From assembly GCA_902803185.1 (NCBI GenBank), contig CADCOV010000052.1:1-8696 (forward strand): DNA of 8,696 nt, given 5' to 3'. Shown piece after piece: positions 7,870-8,696 of this stretch. The position numbers and the translations under genes were made by a program. This DNA is from an uncultured Eubacteriales bacterium (GTDB taxonomy: Bacteria; Bacillota; Clostridia; Peptostreptococcales; Anaerovoracaceae). A model generated the notes under the pieces. The model had not been told where the DNA came from. It searched no databases and worked only from the letters and a program-made list of their open reading frames with translations. Each line of letters starts with the position of its first letter. Positions within the stretch are counted from its first letter, which is position 1.

Positions 7870-8260
7870 TTTGTCCTCCAAAGTCGAATGACTCGTTCTC
7901 GGCGACAGCGCGGTTGCCGTCGTCCTCTTTGAGCTCTTCCAGTTTCTGCCGGCAGGCGCGTATCCCTGCGACCACAGGCTTTCGGAGCGAACTCTGGAAG
8001 TTGCGAAGGAGCAGCTGCTCGATATTGGCAAGGCCCCGGCTCGTCATGATCTCCTCCCCGCACAGCAGCTCCTGCAGATAGCGGACCTGCAGCCTGGTGA
8101 GATCGGCGGAGTCCAGCTCGGTGATCTCGCCGGTGTCCCGAAAGACCTTCAGCGTGATCTCCACGGCCCCATGAAACTTATGAAAAATAACGGATTTCTC
8201 CGGGAGTCGGGCGAACCCGCTCAGGAGCACTTCTCTCTTGTTCAGTTCCTTCGTACTCAT
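7862..8260 (-). CDS. DUF3870-like protein, first gene of the carrier/M20 operon
   Basis: A 132-residue soluble protein. Residues about 9-106 match my memory of the DUF3870 family: an N-terminal strand with SGFARLP (14-20), then a beta region with DTGEITELDSADLTRL (42-57), a helix ending in ELLCG (64-68), a further helix around NIEQLLL (79-85), and a C-terminal helix with KPVVAGIRACRQKLEEL (94-110). The last 20 or so residues form an acidic, probably disordered tail. The biochemical role of the family is unknown to me. The start at 8260 has a modest Shine-Dalgarno (AGGAA, 5 nt spacing). Its stop codon overlaps the carrier start by 8 nt, which ties its function or dosage to the carrier. It might be a small enzyme, a ligand sensor or a transport accessory; the sequence does not decide. 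Confidence 0.8.
   Translation of the reverse strand: MSTKELNKREVLLSGFARLPEKSVIFHKFHGAVEITLKVFRDTGEITELDSADLTRLQVRYLQELLCGEEIMTSRGLANIEQLLLRNFQSSLRKPVVAGIRACRQKLEELKEDDGNRAVAENESFDFGGQNG
7875..7879 (-). promoter_or_regulatory. Ribosome-binding site inside the end of the DUF3870-like gene, fixing the carrier start
   Basis: GGAGG on the minus strand stands 5 nt before the ATG at 7869 and lies inside the last codons of the upstream gene. The stop and start overlap as ATGGATAA, so translation of the carrier is probably coupled to that of the DUF3870-like protein. Confidence 0.65.
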
Positions 8261-8306
8261 CGTTCTTCCTCAACCACTGTGTTCCGGCAGCTTCAGGCTA
8301 TAGGGC

Positions 8307-8330
8307 CTATCCGTATCCGCTCTCTACCAT
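8307..8330 (-). CDS. Possible 7-codon leader peptide (MVESGYG)
   Basis: On the minus strand a near-perfect Shine-Dalgarno AAAGGAGG (8346-8339) stands 8 nt before an ATG that opens only seven codons (MVESGYG) and then stops at TAG. This ribosome site is stronger than that of the DUF3870-like gene 46 nt further on. The mini-ORF lies downstream of both candidate promoters, so it would be on the operon transcript. It could be a leader peptide that tunes translation or termination, or a chance ATG behind a purine tract. The peptide has no run of one amino acid as in classical attenuators. The stop codon lies in the near-palindrome ATAGG-G-CCTAT (8300-8310). Confidence 0.35.
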   Translation of the reverse strand: MVESGYG

Positions 8331-8399
8331 AACCAACGCCTCCTTTCTCCGCGGCGGCCGGTATGGACAAAAGCTCGGATCCCAAAAAAGGAAAACTCC

Positions 8400-8428
8400 T
8401 TTATCCGCACCAAAACACCGCAGGTCAA
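8400..8428 (-). promoter_or_regulatory. Promoter candidate P2 for the carrier/M20 operon
   Basis: TTGACC (8428-8423; five of six matches to the -35 consensus), a 17-nt spacer, and GATAAA (8405-8400; four of six matches to the -10). The predicted transcript starts near 8393, giving a leader of about 130 nt before the DUF3870-like gene, which contains the seven-codon mini-ORF. The perfect inverted repeat at 8440-8454 ends 11 nt upstream of the -35. Confidence 0.45.
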
Positions 8429-8439
8429 CAGGTTATGTC

Positions 8440-8454
8440 TACATCCGCGATGTA
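8440..8454. promoter_or_regulatory. Perfect inverted repeat TACATC-n3-GATGTA, operator candidate
   Basis: Two exact 6-bp arms around CGC, placed just upstream of the P2 -35 box. A related half-site, GATGTAT, recurs at 8498-8504 in the same orientation, 49 bp from the first. Spacing near P2 fits an activator or repressor site. No regulator gene is in the window, so the cognate protein is unknown. Confidence 0.4.
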
Positions 8455-8464
8455 TTTACGTTCT

Positions 8465-8484
8465 GATAAAAGAGTGATTTTATC
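8465..8484. promoter_or_regulatory. Perfect inverted repeat GATAAAA-n6-TTTTATC
   Basis: Exact 7-bp arms with a 6-nt centre, between P1 and P2. The 20-bp size and symmetry suit a dimeric DNA-binding protein. As RNA from P1 it would be a weak A-U hairpin, so an operator is more likely than a terminator. AT-rich DNA raises the odds of chance symmetry. Confidence 0.35.
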
Positions 8485-8528
8485 CGGTAAATATCAAGAT
8501 GTATGAAATTGTCCTAAAACTTATACAT

Positions 8529-8557
8529 AGTATACTCCCAGTTTTTTACTTTCGCAA
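8529..8557 (-). promoter_or_regulatory. Promoter candidate P1, upstream
   Basis: TTGCGA (8557-8552; four of six), a 17-nt spacer, and TATACT (8534-8529; five of six). It lies next to A/T tracts at about 8564-8595 that could act as an UP element. Transcription from here would give a leader of about 260 nt that includes both inverted repeats and P2. Confidence 0.4.
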
Positions 8558-8622
8558 GCCTTTAAAGCGAATTTTTAGACTATTAATTTTTTAACAAAGT
8601 CAGGGGCTGCCGGCCGGGGCGA

Positions 8623-8659
8623 GGCGTACGCCAGGCCCAATTCCCCAGGGAATTGGGCC
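8623..8659. repeat. GC-rich palindrome cluster with 12-bp inverted arms
   Basis: GGCCCAATTCCC (8634-8645) and GGGAATTGGGCC (8648-8659) are exact inverted arms separated by only CA. The perfect 10-bp palindrome GGCGTACGCC (8623-8632) stands just beside them, and GCCGC-A-GCGGC overlaps the right arm. No T-tract follows on either strand, so a simple terminator is not supported. The block could be an extragenic palindromic repeat, the end of a small mobile element, or a 3' hairpin of a gene beyond the window. Confidence 0.5.
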
Positions 8660-8696
8660 GCAGCGGCGGCTCAACCTGAAGTTGGGTGCATGCTCT

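Larger units (their letters stand above)
8261..8696. other. Intergenic control region, no full-size gene seen
   Basis: This stretch holds, from right to left, a GC-rich palindromic block (about 8601-8680), an AT-rich part with P1, two inverted repeats and P2 (about 8400-8600), then a GC-richer transcribed leader with the seven-codon mini-ORF. I see no tRNA, known riboswitch pattern or longer credible coding frame in it. The sharp change in base composition near 8600 suggests that the rightmost block has a different origin or function from the promoter region. Confidence 0.6.

Noticed and set aside
4243..7932. Plus-strand open frames opposite the peptidase and carrier genes (for example 4243-6066 and 6841-7932)
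   Set aside because: The minus-strand frames encode clear M20 and YfcC proteins; the plus-strand products are low-complexity mirror products (for example Asp/His-rich opposite membrane helices).
7870..8031. N-terminal extension of the carrier from an upstream in-frame ATG at 8031
   Set aside because: The 54 extra residues overlap the DUF3870-like gene in another frame, are Ser/Arg-rich and unlike YfcC proteins; the ATG at 7869 has a GGAGG site.
8290..8382. A roughly 30-codon frame from a TTG near 8385 behind AAAGGAG
   Set aside because: The ribosome site overlaps the P2 -10 element, the start codon is rare, and the product shows no recognisable feature.
8384..8402. AAAGGA-GTTT-TCCTTT followed by T residues as an attenuator terminator in the leader
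   Set aside because: The stem is only 6 bp, mostly A-U, and overlaps the P2 -10 and predicted start site, so it is too weak to call as a terminator.
8261..8696. Riboswitch, tRNA or CRISPR array in the intergenic region
   Set aside because: No conserved aptamer core, cloverleaf or regularly spaced repeat could be seen.

Overview
The window looks like chromosomal DNA from a GC-rich anaerobic member of the Bacillota, probably class Clostridia. The reasons are the protein families present (YfcC, DUF3870, a MolR/YehI-like giant protein), purine-rich Shine-Dalgarno sites in front of nearly every gene, and short AT-rich promoters in otherwise GC-rich DNA. No marker gene is present, so this taxonomic call is an inference. 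All supported genes lie on the minus strand and are read from right to left.

Right part (8696 to 4159): a GC-rich cluster of palindromes at the right edge (about 8601-8680) is followed by an AT-rich control region. That region has two candidate promoters, two inverted repeats and a seven-codon mini-ORF behind a near-perfect Shine-Dalgarno. Then comes an apparent operon: a DUF3870-like protein (8260-7862), a YfcC-type inner-membrane carrier whose start overlaps it by 8 nt (7869-6466), and two tandem paralogous M20 metallopeptidases of the carboxypeptidase G2 type (6426-5308 and 5283-4159). Two consecutive terminator-like hairpins close the unit. The likely theme is uptake of a peptide or N-acyl/N-aryl amino acid and its hydrolysis inside the cell. 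The arrangement recalls E. coli abgA-abgB-abgT, but with a different carrier family. The first of the two peptidases has Asn in place of the catalytic-base Glu, while its metal ligands are kept, so the pair looks like one active and one possibly inactive subunit.

Left part (4041 to 1): a separate unit starts from an extended -10 promoter. It encodes a 138-residue protein of unknown function (4006-3590) and, 36 nt downstream, a very large HEAT-like protein resembling the DUF5724/DUF4132 (MolR/YehI) group, cut off by the left edge after 1184 codons. In other bacteria, relatives of this giant protein sit beside MoxR-type AAA ATPases, VWA-domain proteins and SWIM-type zinc-finger proteins. The window may therefore show only the first two genes of such a cassette.

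The clearest points for follow-up are the Glu-to-Asn change in the upstream M20 paralog, the mini-ORF leader in front of the transport/peptidase operon, and the start of a possible MoxR/VWA-type system at the left edge.
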